This document shows positions 23,451-32,178 of a stretch of 45,002 nucleotides of DNA, piece by piece (the stretch's first letter is position 1; every line of letters begins with the position of its first letter). Both the position numbers and the translations under genes were made by a program. Source of the DNA: Lachnospiraceae bacterium. Its GTDB lineage: Bacteria > Bacillota > Clostridia > Lachnospirales > Lachnospiraceae. The stretch is from assembly GCA_017448845.1 (NCBI GenBank), contig JAFSKT010000038.1, forward strand, positions 1-45,002, in the 5' to 3' direction. The notes beneath the pieces are model-generated. The model was given only the letters and a program-made list of their open reading frames with translations. It did no database searches and had not been told where the DNA came from.

Positions 23451-24554
23451 ATGCTTGAGCATAAAGATGATTTTCACGGAAGCGATCTGATGAGGATCGA
23501 GGAACTGTACGGCATAAATAAGGACGAGATCGTATCCTTCTCGGCCAATGTGAACCCCCTGGGGATCTCTCCCCTGTTAAAAAAGACTGTGGCAGAAGAG
23601 ATTGACTGCATTTCTTCCTACCCCGACAGGGAATACAGGGAATTAAAGCAGGTCATCGCCGGCTACTTAAACACATCGGAAGAAAAGATCATCCCCGGGA
23701 ACGGTTCCACTGAACTGATCTCAATGATAATAGATATAAAAAGACCGGGAAAGACCTTGATAATAGGCCCCACCTATTCGGAATATGAAAGGGAGGTCTC
23801 CCTTTCCGGCGGAAAATCCTACTACTACCAGCTAAAGGAAAAGAGGGATTTTAGGCTGGATATGGATGAGCTCAACGAGAACCTCCGTAACGACGTGGAT
23901 ATGCTTATTATCTGCAATCCGAACAACCCCACCTCCACCGTGATAAACCGGAATGACCTCCGCACCATCATGGATATCTGCAAGGAGCGGGATATCTTTG
24001 TCATGGTGGACGAGACCTATATTGAATTTGTGCATGACAGGGAAAAGACAGAGGGTATCCCCCTCACCGATTACTATAATAACCTCTTTATCATAAGGGG
24101 AGTTTCCAAGTTTTTCGCGGCTCCGGGCTTAAGACTGGGCTACGCCGTCACCGGAAACCGGGATCTCATAAGGGAAGTAGGAAAGATAATGAACCCCTGG
24201 ACCATCAATTCCCTTGCAGAGGCTGCGGGAAAAGTGATGTTTAAGGACAGCAAATATATAGAGAAAACGGTAAAACTCATTGAAAAAGAGCGAAAATATG
24301 TGACGGAAAGGCTTTCCGCCATGTCCGCCACCATAAAAACCTATGAACCTTCTGCTAATTTCATTCTCTTCCGCATAGATTCGGACTCGGTAAATGCCGA
24401 TACCCTTTTTGACAGCTGCATAATGCAGAAGATGATGATACGTAACTGCTGCACTTTTCCCTTCTTAGATAACAGATATGTGCGTATCTGCTTCATGAAT
24501 CACGAGGACAATGTGCGACTCTTAAATTGCATTGAAAGGGAGCTCACCGGCTGA
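23451..24554 (+). CDS. CobD-like PLP-dependent aminotransferase/decarboxylase
   Basis: This fold-type I PLP enzyme resembles L-threonine-O-3-phosphate decarboxylase (CobD) and histidinol-phosphate aminotransferase. The HGSDL near the N-terminus followed by FSANVNPLG is CobD-like. The core has a CNPNNPTS motif, D-E-T-Y-I-E-F, and the PLP lysine in VSKFFAAPGLRLGY. Length (~367 aa) is normal. Start choice is open: in-frame ATGs lie at 23439, 23448 and 23451, and GAGG at 23440-23443 fits 23451 (or 23448) best. No cobalamin or histidine genes are nearby, so the true substrate is uncertain. The last 33 nt overlap the end of the convergent sigma-factor gene. Confidence 0.82.
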   Translation: MLEHKDDFHGSDLMRIEELYGINKDEIVSFSANVNPLGISPLLKKTVAEEIDCISSYPDREYRELKQVIAGYLNTSEEKIIPGNGSTELISMIIDIKRPGKTLIIGPTYSEYEREVSLSGGKSYYYQLKEKRDFRLDMDELNENLRNDVDMLIICNPNNPTSTVINRNDLRTIMDICKERDIFVMVDETYIEFVHDREKTEGIPLTDYYNNLFIIRGVSKFFAAPGLRLGYAVTGNRDLIREVGKIMNPWTINSLAEAAGKVMFKDSKYIEKTVKLIEKERKYVTERLSAMSATIKTYEPSANFILFRIDSDSVNADTLFDSCIMQKMMIRNCCTFPFLDNRYVRICFMNHEDNVRLLNCIERELTG

Positions 24555-26558
24555 TACGGTACTCTCGGTCTCACGTGCCTCATCAGTGACCGGATTCTGC
24601 TCCTGTACCGGTTTGTTTTCGTTATCCTGCACCGGTTCCCCGGTATTATCCGGAACTTCGGGAGTATTGACCGAAGGAGAAGATATAACTTCCACAGTCT
24701 CGGATCCGCTGTGTACCATCACGAGATTGTCTGCTTTGAACTTTCCGAAGACTCCCTTATCATTTTCCCTTGTACCTGTGAGCACAAAGTCATAATTGTC
24801 GACCACGCTGTTACCGTGTTCATCTCTGTGACCTGATGAAAAGCTTCCCTTCAGGGTGACTATTCCGCCGATCTCTTCAGCAGAACTGATCTTCGGAGCC
24901 TTTAAGTAAACCTGGTTTCCGGAAAGTGCCCTTATCTCCTTATTGGAAAGGACTTTCCCGCTCTCTAAGAGATAAGCGGCCTCTAATGCCTCATTATCCA
25001 CCTTGCCGTTATAGACATTGCAGTTCGACATCATGTAGAGGGAAGCCACAGCCCCGGCCAGATGTTTCTTATTCTTATCGGACATCTTGAAGGGACTGAC
25101 TTCAATAGTGTTTTCAGAAAGAGCGTTTTCGGAAACTTCTTCCTTCTCTTTTTCTTCGGCTTCCTTCCCGTCCTTATCCTTATTATCTTTTTCGGACTCT
25201 TCCTCTGCTACCGGAGATGTCTCTGTATCCTCATCTCCCGCTTCTTCAGATGCTGCCTCAGTCGGAATTTCCTTCTCATAAGCGCTCTCTTCACCGGCAA
25301 ATACAGGCTCTTCTTCTATGATCTCATTCGTCCCGTTGTCGGAAATGTCGCTTTCCACATCATTATCTGAAATAATTACATTGCTGTTCTCTTCATTTAC
25401 GGAGGCACTGTCCACGGAAGAAACAGTATTCCTGTAAATTGTAGTACCTACTGTTCCGCCTGTACCTGCTACCGCCACTGCCACTGCCACTGCTATTCCC
25501 TTTGCGGTTCCTGCAGCCGCAACGCTGCCTGCCGCTGTACCTGCTGCCGCTGCTGCTGTTCCCGCTGCTGTAGCTGCCGTTCCTGCTGCTGCCGCTGTTC
25601 CCGCTGCTGTAGCTGCCGTTCCTGCTGCTGCCGCTGTTCCCGCTGCTGTAGCTGCTGCCGTCCCGGCTGCTGAGACCGTTCCCGCCGCTGTAGCTGCCGT
25701 TCCCGCTGCTGTGGTAGCCGCTGTTCCTGCCGCCGCAGTTGTAGCCGCTGCAGTAGTCGCTGCTGTAGCTGCCGTTGTAACAGTTCCCGTAGCCGCTGAA
25801 ACACCGGCACCTCCAGCCAGGGCAGTTCCTGCAAGAGCCGCACCTGTGGCAGCTATACCAAGTCCTGAACATATATTTCCGAATGCACCTGCAGCCAAAG
25901 GCGCAGCTAATACCGTCTCCTCTGACATGAGCTGAATTGCTCCGAAAAGAAGTCCTGCGGTCAGAGCCATCTTACCGGCCTTTCCTTTGCCCTCTCTCCT
26001 GTCAGCTGCCTCCAGCTTCTTCTTCAGTGCCTGTCTCGCATAGCTGAGCCTGCTCTTTACAGTACCTACAGAGCATCCCATAACATCTGCTATTTCTTCT
26101 ATCTTTATATTATCGTAATAGAATGCCACCATTGTGGCACGCTGAACTTCCGGAAGGGAGTCTATCAGAGAAGCAAGCAGCTCCTGCTGCTCTTTCCTCT
26201 CGATAGAAAGCTCAGGTCTGGAATCTCTGTCGGGGGATTCCACAGAATCAAAGATATTCTCGAAATCCTCGTCCAGCAATATTTCCTTGTTTTTCTGGAA
26301 TAATTTCATCCCCTGCCTGAAGGTAATCGAACTGAGCCAGGAATAGATACTCTCGGGTTTATCGAGATTTGCAATGGATTTATATGCTTCCATATACACG
26401 ATCTGCATGAGATCCATGGCGTCATCTTCATTTTTCATGATCTGACGGGCACGGAAATACACATAGTTGTAGGTAGATGCGTATACCTCGCCGAATGCCT
26501 CATCATTCCCGCTCTTAAGTTGTATTACAGCCGATTTGAGCTTCGGATTAACTTCCAT
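24522..26558 (-). CDS. ECF sigma factor fused to Ala/Gly/Thr repeat region and C-terminal domain
   Basis: Residues 1-185 are a complete ECF sigma-70: region 2 at ~19-90 (DAMDLMQIVYMEAY, WLSSITFRQG) and region 4 at ~127-181 (LPEVQRATMVAFYY, IADVMGCSVGTVKSR). The remaining ~490 residues are unusual. Residues 199-350 are almost only Ala, Gly and Thr, including 13-residue tandem repeats. A possible membrane helix follows at ~353-374 (KGIAVAVAVAVAGTGGTVG). Residues 385-480 are an acidic, Ser/Glu-rich linker, ~490-625 are a globular domain of no recognised family, and the tail is Pro/Glu rich. The sigma could thus be membrane-tethered and controlled by its own outer domain or by proteolysis; this is inference. 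GGAGC sits 7 nt before the ATG, with a promoter at 26707-26734. No anti-sigma gene is adjacent. Confidence 0.87.
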   Translation of the reverse strand: MEVNPKLKSAVIQLKSGNDEAFGEVYASTYNYVYFRARQIMKNEDDAMDLMQIVYMEAYKSIANLDKPESIYSWLSSITFRQGMKLFQKNKEILLDEDFENIFDSVESPDRDSRPELSIERKEQQELLASLIDSLPEVQRATMVAFYYDNIKIEEIADVMGCSVGTVKSRLSYARQALKKKLEAADRREGKGKAGKMALTAGLLFGAIQLMSEETVLAAPLAAGAFGNICSGLGIAATGAALAGTALAGGAGVSAATGTVTTAATAATTAAATTAAAGTAATTAAGTAATAAGTVSAAGTAAATAAGTAAAAGTAATAAGTAAAAGTAATAAGTAAAAAGTAAGSVAAAGTAKGIAVAVAVAVAGTGGTVGTTIYRNTVSSVDSASVNEENSNVIISDNDVESDISDNGTNEIIEEEPVFAGEESAYEKEIPTEAASEEAGDEDTETSPVAEEESEKDNKDKDGKEAEEKEKEEVSENALSENTIEVSPFKMSDKNKKHLAGAVASLYMMSNCNVYNGKVDNEALEAAYLLESGKVLSNKEIRALSGNQVYLKAPKISSAEEIGGIVTLKGSFSSGHRDEHGNSVVDNYDFVLTGTRENDKGVFGKFKADNLVMVHSGSETVEVISSPSVNTPEVPDNTGEPVQDNENKPVQEQNPVTDEARETESTVSAGELPFNAI
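25534..25650 (-). repeat. 39-bp in-frame tandem repeat in the sigma-factor gene
   Basis: Three 39-bp units lie head to tail (25534-25572, 25573-25611, 25612-25650). The last two are identical and the first is diverged. Each encodes 13 Ala/Gly/Thr residues. Related but less regular sequence continues to about 25800. Such an array can change copy number by slippage without shifting frame. Confidence 0.85.
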
Positions 26559-26605
26559 CTTTTAGCTCCGATTACCTTTTCCTCCTTAAACACTCCATCT
26601 TCTAT

Positions 26606-26638
26606 ATCTCACAGTGCCTTTATCCGGCACCGTGAGAT
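26606..26638. other. Stem-loop upstream of the sigma-factor gene
   Basis: ATCTCACAGTGCC and GGCACCGTGAGAT pair with one central mismatch/bulge around a 7-nt loop, 48 nt before the sigma start and downstream of its promoter, so it lies in the 5' untranslated region. No T tract follows on the minus strand. The rest of the 283-bp gap 26559-26841 holds only the promoter at 26707-26734. Confidence 0.55.
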
Positions 26639-26706
26639 GCGGTCCCTTTCTGAAAACAACTTCTCCTTCCTTCTGAACCTGCCCCGTCTTCAAAGATATA
26701 AGGCAC

Positions 26707-26734
26707 ATTATATCCGGAAAACAAAGCCTGTCCG
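26707..26734 (-). promoter_or_regulatory. Promoter of the fused sigma-factor gene
   Basis: CGGACA (26734-26729), a 16-nt spacer and a perfect TATAAT (26712-26707) on the minus strand lie ~150 nt before the ATG. Confidence 0.55.
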
Positions 26735-26841
26735 AATTCCCGATCAGTCAATTTCGGAAACAAACCTTTTAATCGGCTACACAATAGTACAGCCTTTGGA
26801 GAAAAAGGTTTTAAATAATTTTTTAAGTGTCAGTAACTACG

Positions 26842-28767
26842 TTAATTTGCGGCTTTAAGCCCCGTGTAAAGCTGGTAGTACTTGCCCTTTTCCTTTATCA
26901 GGGCCTCGTGGTTCCCTCTTTCCGTGATCCTTCCGTTTTCAAGTACCATTATACAGTCGGCATTTCTTACGGTGGAAAGGCGGTGGGCAATGACAAAGCT
27001 GGTCCTGCCCTTCATAAGGGAATCCATCCCCGCCTGGATTATCTTCTCTGTCCTGGTGTCTATGGAGCTGGTGGCCTCATCCAGAATAAGTGCCGGAGGA
27101 TCTGCCACCGCAGCCCTTGCAATGGAAAGCAGCTGCCTCTGTCCCTGGGAAAGGGAGGCGCCGTTTCCGGTTATGACTGTATTATAGCCCTCCGGAAGAT
27201 GCCTTATAAAGGAATCGGCGCTCACTAACTTCGCAGCCTTTATCACTTCCTCATCCGTGGCGTCCAAACGCCCGAAGCGGATGTTCTCCATTATGGTTCC
27301 GGTAAAGAGGCTGGTGTCCTGCAGTACCATACCGAGGGATCTCCTCAGATCCCCCTTCTTTATCTTATTTATATTTATCCCGTCAAAGCGGATCTTTCCG
27401 TCCTGAATATCGTAAAACCTGTTGATGAGATTGGTAATGGTGGTCTTCCCCGCACCGGTGGAGCCCACAAAGGCGATCTTCTGCCCGCTCTCGGCGTTGA
27501 GGGCTATGTCATGAAGGACAAAATGCTCCCCGTCATAGGCGAAGTCCACATTGTTAAGGGTGATCTCACCCTTTAATTCCACGTAATCTATGGAGCCGTC
27601 GGCACTGTGTACATGCTTCCAGGCCCAGAGTCCGGTACGCTCATCTGTTTCGGAGAGGGTGCCGTCCGGGTTCCTCTTTGCATTTACAAGGCTCACATAG
27701 CCGTTGTCCTCTTCCGGTTCCTCATCCAGCAGGGCAAATATCCTCTCTCCTCCTGCCAATGCCATAATGACAAAGTTTATCTGCATGCTGATCTGGCTTA
27801 TGGGCATGCTGAAGCTCCTGTTAAAGGAAAGGAAGGACGCCAGTGCTCCCAGAGTCAGTCCCGAAAAACCGCTTATGGCCATAGCGCCTCCTGCTATGGC
27901 ACAGACCACGTAGCTTAGGTTGCCGATCTGGGCGTTTATGGGACCTAATATATTGGAATACTGATTGGCGTTATAAGAGCTGTGGAAAAGCTCCTCATTT
28001 CTCTTCTTAAATTCCTCTATTGCCGCCTCCTCATGGTTGAATACCTTTACCACCTTCTGTCCGGTCATCATCTCTTCAATGTAGCCGTTTATGGACCCCA
28101 GTGCCTTCTGCTGGGATTTGAAGAAACCGCCGGAGATGCCGGTTGCGGTCTTTGAGGCAAAGAAGGATATCCCCACCATAAATAAGGTGATGATGGTAAG
28201 CGGGACATTCAAAAACAGCATGCTGATAAGGACGCTGACCACAGTTATGATGGAATTAAGGAACTGGGGCAGGGACTGGCTTATCATCTGACGGAGGGTG
28301 TCTATATCATTGGTATATACGGACATTATCTCCCCGTGGGGATGGGTGTCAAAGTACCTTAGGGGCAGCTTTTCCATCTTCTCGAAGAGCTCGCAGCGCA
28401 GGTTTTTCAACGTCCCCTGGGACACCTCAACCATAAGCCTCTGATGTACATAGGAAGCGATAATGCCTATAAGGTAAAATACTGCCACCCTTGTCATCGC
28501 TCCCAGAAGCGGTCTGAAATCACGGCTGTTATTATTCACCATAGGCAGGATATAGTCATCTATCAGAGTCCTGGTGAAAAGGGTTCCCTGAACGCTGGCA
28601 AGGACGCCGACGATAATGCAGACCACGACTACCACCACACTTACGGCGTAGCGCTTCATTACAATACCCATCAGCCTTTTAAAGATCTTTCCCGGATCCT
28701 TGACCTTTACGCCTCCGGGGGCAGCCATCCTTCTGCCATGAAATTGTCTTACTTTTTCTTCTGCCAT
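26842..28767 (-). CDS. ABC exporter half-transporter, canonical ATP site
   Basis: The 641-aa protein has a six-helix ABC exporter membrane domain (~35-340) and an ATPase domain (~400-641). Walker A is GSTGAGKT (435-442), the signature LSQGQ (539-543), Walker B ALILDE with catalytic Glu564, and H-loop His595 in IAHRLSTV. A ~45-residue insert (353-398) sits between the two domains. Together with the adjacent 592-aa protein it should form a heterodimeric multidrug- or lipid-type exporter like BmrCD or TM287/288. The substrate cannot be read from sequence. It follows the partner gene by 83 nt in the same direction. Confidence 0.93.
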   Translation of the reverse strand: MAEEKVRQFHGRRMAAPGGVKVKDPGKIFKRLMGIVMKRYAVSVVVVVVCIIVGVLASVQGTLFTRTLIDDYILPMVNNNSRDFRPLLGAMTRVAVFYLIGIIASYVHQRLMVEVSQGTLKNLRCELFEKMEKLPLRYFDTHPHGEIMSVYTNDIDTLRQMISQSLPQFLNSIITVVSVLISMLFLNVPLTIITLFMVGISFFASKTATGISGGFFKSQQKALGSINGYIEEMMTGQKVVKVFNHEEAAIEEFKKRNEELFHSSYNANQYSNILGPINAQIGNLSYVVCAIAGGAMAISGFSGLTLGALASFLSFNRSFSMPISQISMQINFVIMALAGGERIFALLDEEPEEDNGYVSLVNAKRNPDGTLSETDERTGLWAWKHVHSADGSIDYVELKGEITLNNVDFAYDGEHFVLHDIALNAESGQKIAFVGSTGAGKTTITNLINRFYDIQDGKIRFDGININKIKKGDLRRSLGMVLQDTSLFTGTIMENIRFGRLDATDEEVIKAAKLVSADSFIRHLPEGYNTVITGNGASLSQGQRQLLSIARAAVADPPALILDEATSSIDTRTEKIIQAGMDSLMKGRTSFVIAHRLSTVRNADCIMVLENGRITERGNHEALIKEKGKYYQLYTGLKAAN

Positions 28768-28810
28768 ATCTTTATCATTATAGTCCGGGGTTCATGAAAC
28801 CCTCTGTCCT

Positions 28811-28876
28811 TCAGTCGTCGAATTCCGAAAGCCCCGAACCTCTCTTCCTTTCAGTCGTCGAAATCCGAAAGTCCCG
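28811..28876. repeat. 40-bp tandem duplication at an ABC gene 3' end
   Basis: TCAGTCGTCGAA (28851-28862) and its neighbourhood, which encode the last residues and stop of the 592-aa ABC protein, recur 40 bp away (28811-28836). The extra copy still reads as a G-L-S-E-F-D-D-stop end on the minus strand. This looks like a tandem duplication of the gene tail, now outside the frame's stop. Confidence 0.75.
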
Positions 28877-30629
28877 CGCCGCTCTGCTGGGACTCGTAGA
28901 CATCCCTGTAGATCTCGTTATTTTCCATCAGCTCTTCGTGGGTTCCGACTCCCGAGATCCGGCCCTCATCCAGTACCACTATCCTGTCCGCATCCATTAC
29001 GCTGGATATCCTCTGGGCGATGATGAACTTCGTCATGCCGGGAAGGGATTCCCTGAAGCCCTGTCTTATGGTGGCGTCCGTAGCGGTATCCACAGCGGAA
29101 GTGGAATCGTCAAGTATCAGTATCTTTGGCTTTCCCAGTATGGCCCTTGCTATGCAGAGCCTCTGTTTCTGTCCTCCGGAGAGGTTGGTGCCTCCCTGTT
29201 CTATATGGGTTTCATATCCGTCATGGAATTTCTCTATGAATTCAGCAGCGCAGGCTATGCGGCAGGCTTCCGCGCATTCCTCTTCCGTGGCAAGCTCATT
29301 TCCCCACCTCAGGTTTTCGAGTATGGTCCCGGAAAAGAGCTCATTCTTCTGCAGCACATGGGCTACGCTTTTCCTTAAGGTCTTTATATCATAGGAACGG
29401 ACATCCACTCCTCCCACTTTCACGGAGCCTTCAGTCACATCATAGAGCCTGCTTATAAGGTTTATAAGGCTGGTCTTGGAACTTCCCGTTCCTCCGATAA
29501 TACCTATGGTCTCTCCGTCCCCTATACTTAAATTCACATCACTTAAGATGTAATCCTTTTCCTTCCCGTAATAAGAAAAAGAGACGTTTTCAAATGTGAC
29601 ACTGCCGTCCTTCACCTCATATACCGGGTTTTCCGGCTCCCTTATCACCGGAGTCTCCTTAATCACTTCCGTGATCCTTCTGGCGCTGGCGGCTGACATG
29701 CTGACCATCACGAATATCATGGACAGCATCATAAGGGACATCAGTATGTTCATGCAGTAGGTGAGGAGGCTCATAAGCTCTCCGGTAGTCAGATCACCGT
29801 AGACGATAAAATGGGCCCCGAACCAGCTTAACAGAAGGATGCAGGTATAGACCGTGAACTGCATCACCGGCATATTCAGTATTATCATTTTTTCAGCCCG
29901 GACGAACATCCTGTATATATTGCCCGCTGCCTCGAAAAACTTGCTCTTTTCGTGCTCCTCACGCACAAAGGCTTTGACAACCCTTATACCGGATACGTTT
30001 TCCTGCACGCTCTCGTTCAAGTCATCATATCTTAAGAATACTTCAGCGAAATAATCCGTGACTCTTCCCATAAGGAAGAAAATGAAGATAGCAAGGAAGA
30101 TCACTGCCACGAGATAGATCATGGAAAGCCTGGCATTGATGGAAAAAGCCATGACCATGGCAATCACTATGGAGGAGGGTGCTCTCATGAACATCCTGAG
30201 TATCATCTGATAGGCGTTCTGGATATTTGTCACATCCGTTGTGAGCCTTGTAACCAGCCCCGCCGTGGAATACTTGTCGAGATTCGGGAAACTGAAGGCC
30301 TGGATCTTTTCAAACATGGTGTTCCTTAAGTTCCTTGCAAGCCCTGCCGAGGCCTTTGCCCCGAAATGGGCCCCCATGACGCCAAAAAGCAGGCCCATAA
30401 CGGCCACGATGATCATAATGATCCCCGTATGCCTGATGTGAGCCATATTTCCCGGCGTCACGCCCTTATCGATAATGGACGCCATGAGAAAAGGTATGAT
30501 CATCTCCATCACAACCTCCAGTATCATGGACACCGGAGTCATGACAGAGGGAAACCAGAATTCCTTTACTTCCGCTCCCAGAGTGGTGATGACCTCAACG
30601 GGAGTGTATTTTTCATAAGATCTTTCCAT
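28851..30629 (-). CDS. ABC exporter half-transporter, degenerate ATP site
   Basis: The 592-aa protein has membrane helices across ~25-310 and an ATPase domain from ~340. Walker A is GGTGSSKT (379-386), with Ser-Ser where Ala/Gly-Gly is usual. The signature LSGGQ is intact (483-487). Walker B reads ILILDD, with Asp508 in place of the catalytic Glu, and the H-loop His is Gln539 (IAQRISSV). These substitutions mark the non-hydrolysing site subunit of heterodimeric exporters. It should pair with the 641-aa protein encoded downstream. It lies 28 nt after manA in the same direction. Confidence 0.93.
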   Translation of the reverse strand: MERSYEKYTPVEVITTLGAEVKEFWFPSVMTPVSMILEVVMEMIIPFLMASIIDKGVTPGNMAHIRHTGIIMIIVAVMGLLFGVMGAHFGAKASAGLARNLRNTMFEKIQAFSFPNLDKYSTAGLVTRLTTDVTNIQNAYQMILRMFMRAPSSIVIAMVMAFSINARLSMIYLVAVIFLAIFIFFLMGRVTDYFAEVFLRYDDLNESVQENVSGIRVVKAFVREEHEKSKFFEAAGNIYRMFVRAEKMIILNMPVMQFTVYTCILLLSWFGAHFIVYGDLTTGELMSLLTYCMNILMSLMMLSMIFVMVSMSAASARRITEVIKETPVIREPENPVYEVKDGSVTFENVSFSYYGKEKDYILSDVNLSIGDGETIGIIGGTGSSKTSLINLISRLYDVTEGSVKVGGVDVRSYDIKTLRKSVAHVLQKNELFSGTILENLRWGNELATEEECAEACRIACAAEFIEKFHDGYETHIEQGGTNLSGGQKQRLCIARAILGKPKILILDDSTSAVDTATDATIRQGFRESLPGMTKFIIAQRISSVMDADRIVVLDEGRISGVGTHEELMENNEIYRDVYESQQSGAGLSDFDD

Positions 30630-30657
30630 CTGTCCCGGATCTCTACATAAAACCGAA

Positions 30658-31590
30658 TTATATCGTTATCTTCAGTAATGCGCCGTGACCCTTAACTCTG
30701 TACTCCCCGTGATCGGCACTGACAAAGATGCCGTTACCCTTATTGACTTCCATTCTCATGTCGCCGGACCTGAGAAGCAGATCCCCATCCACTACCAGTA
30801 AATGGTTAAAGGTGCTGCCATCCGTGGAGAGATACTCTTCCCCGTCAACCTCCACCTTGTCGATGGTAAAGGTGTCGCAGTCACAGAGATGGCCGTGCAT
30901 ATCCTTTTCGGGTACGTCCTTCTTAAGAAGGGCAGCCTCTCTCGCCTCATCTATCATAAGCTCTCTGGGGCTCCCGTCCGGTTTTACGCGTCCGAAGTCG
31001 TAAACCCTGTATTTAACCTGTTTCATCTGCTTTACTTCAACCACCAGCACACCGGCACCTATGGAATGGAGAAGTCCCGGTCCGCAGAAATAGAGTTCTC
31101 CCTTTTTAACGGGCTGGAAGTGCAATACCTTCTTAAAAGTGTTGTCCCGCACCATCTTTTCGAACTCTTCCTTTGTAACATCCCTGTCAACGCCGTAGAA
31201 AATACCTGAATTCGGAAGAGCGTCCAGGATATACCAGCACTCGTCATTTCCCTTTGTAAGTCCCTGCTTTTCCGCATATTCATCGGAAGGATGCACCTTG
31301 ATGGAAATATTCTGATGTGCATCTATGAACTTTACGGAAAGGGGCCATTCATCAAAACGGCTGTACCTTGTGCCAAGTGCCTTTTCTCCCTCAGCGTCAA
31401 AGTATTCCTTCAGGGTCTTTCCCTTAAAGGATCCGCTGTCGATCACCGTCGGATGCTCCGGATCACAGGAAAGCTCCCAGGTCTCAGACAGCACATATCC
31501 CGGATAGTCCGATTTATTGTACTCCTTCTTTAATCTGCTCCCACCCCACATATCGTCAAAGTATGCAGGCTTTAAACGTAAAATTGCCAT
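30658..31590 (-). CDS. manA: Mannose-6-phosphate isomerase, class I
   Basis: This 310-aa Zn-dependent cupin enzyme interconverts mannose-6-P and fructose-6-P, and its length matches the short Firmicutes type. Zn-ligand positions are His100 in ISIKVHPSDEYA, Glu117 in NDECWYIL and His175 in GPGLLHSIGAG. The residue two before His100 is Lys98, where many relatives have Gln, so the metal site may be slightly modified. It sits 46 nt after folA and 28 nt before the ABC pair in a run of minus-strand genes. Confidence 0.92.
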   Translation of the reverse strand: MAILRLKPAYFDDMWGGSRLKKEYNKSDYPGYVLSETWELSCDPEHPTVIDSGSFKGKTLKEYFDAEGEKALGTRYSRFDEWPLSVKFIDAHQNISIKVHPSDEYAEKQGLTKGNDECWYILDALPNSGIFYGVDRDVTKEEFEKMVRDNTFKKVLHFQPVKKGELYFCGPGLLHSIGAGVLVVEVKQMKQVKYRVYDFGRVKPDGSPRELMIDEAREAALLKKDVPEKDMHGHLCDCDTFTIDKVEVDGEEYLSTDGSTFNHLLVVDGDLLLRSGDMRMEVNKGNGIFVSADHGEYRVKGHGALLKITI

Positions 31591-31636
31591 GACTTTTCTC
31601 CTTTATCTGATATCTGCCCATATCCGGACAGTTCTG

Positions 31637-32128
31637 TTACGCTTTTCTTTCGTAAGTCACAAAGTGATAGACCAGATCGAAACAGGTCTGCTCCTCACTC
31701 ACCTTTGTTACCTCCCAGTCTTCCATCTTATCCAGATCCGGGAAGTAAGCATCTGCCTCATAGGCCTCGTCCACCTTTGTGATCAGAGCCTTATCGCAGA
31801 AGGGGAGAAGCTCCTCATAAACCGAAGCCCCGCCTATACAGAAAACCGAATCCTTCGGATACTTTTCAAGTTCTTTCATAAGGCTTTCCGTATCATTAAA
31901 GACCGTAATACCTTCCTTATTAAGGGAAGTATTTCTGGACAGGACGATATTTGTCCTGTTCTTTAAGGGAGCTCCGTTGGGGAAGCTGTCCAGTGTCTTC
32001 CTCCCCATCACCACCACGTTCCCTGTGGTAGTCTCCCTGAAAAACCTCTGATCTGCCGGAATATGGAAAAGCAGTGAATTATCCTTTCCTATTCCCCAGT
32101 TCCTGTCTACTGCTGCTATTAAAATCAT
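31637..32128 (-). CDS. folA: Dihydrofolate reductase
   Basis: The 163-aa enzyme reduces dihydrofolate to tetrahydrofolate with NADPH. The N-terminal MILIAAVDRNWGIGKD loop, the substrate contact region FHIPADQRFFRETT (Asp26 near the usual acidic residue), the NADPH motif VVVMGRKT and FCIGGASVYEELLP are all canonical. It lies 50 nt after the MBL-fold gene and before manA. Confidence 0.95.
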   Translation of the reverse strand: MILIAAVDRNWGIGKDNSLLFHIPADQRFFRETTTGNVVVMGRKTLDSFPNGAPLKNRTNIVLSRNTSLNKEGITVFNDTESLMKELEKYPKDSVFCIGGASVYEELLPFCDKALITKVDEAYEADAYFPDLDKMEDWEVTKVSEEQTCFDLVYHFVTYERKA

Positions 32129-32178
32129 GTGTTATTTTTCTCCTTCAGGCAAGGCATTTAGTACGGGACTCCGGAGGT

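Noticed and set aside
25534..25650. CRISPR-like array
   Set aside because: The 39-bp units abut with no unique spacers and are in frame inside a coding region.
25393..25935. Long Gly/Ser- or Arg/Gln-rich frames in and opposite the sigma gene
   Set aside because: They are out-of-frame or antisense readings of the Ala/Gly/Thr codon repeats.
26520..26858. 112-aa plus-strand frame in the gap before the sigma gene
   Set aside because: It runs opposite the sigma start, promoter and ABC gene end, and has no ribosome site or recognisable protein features.
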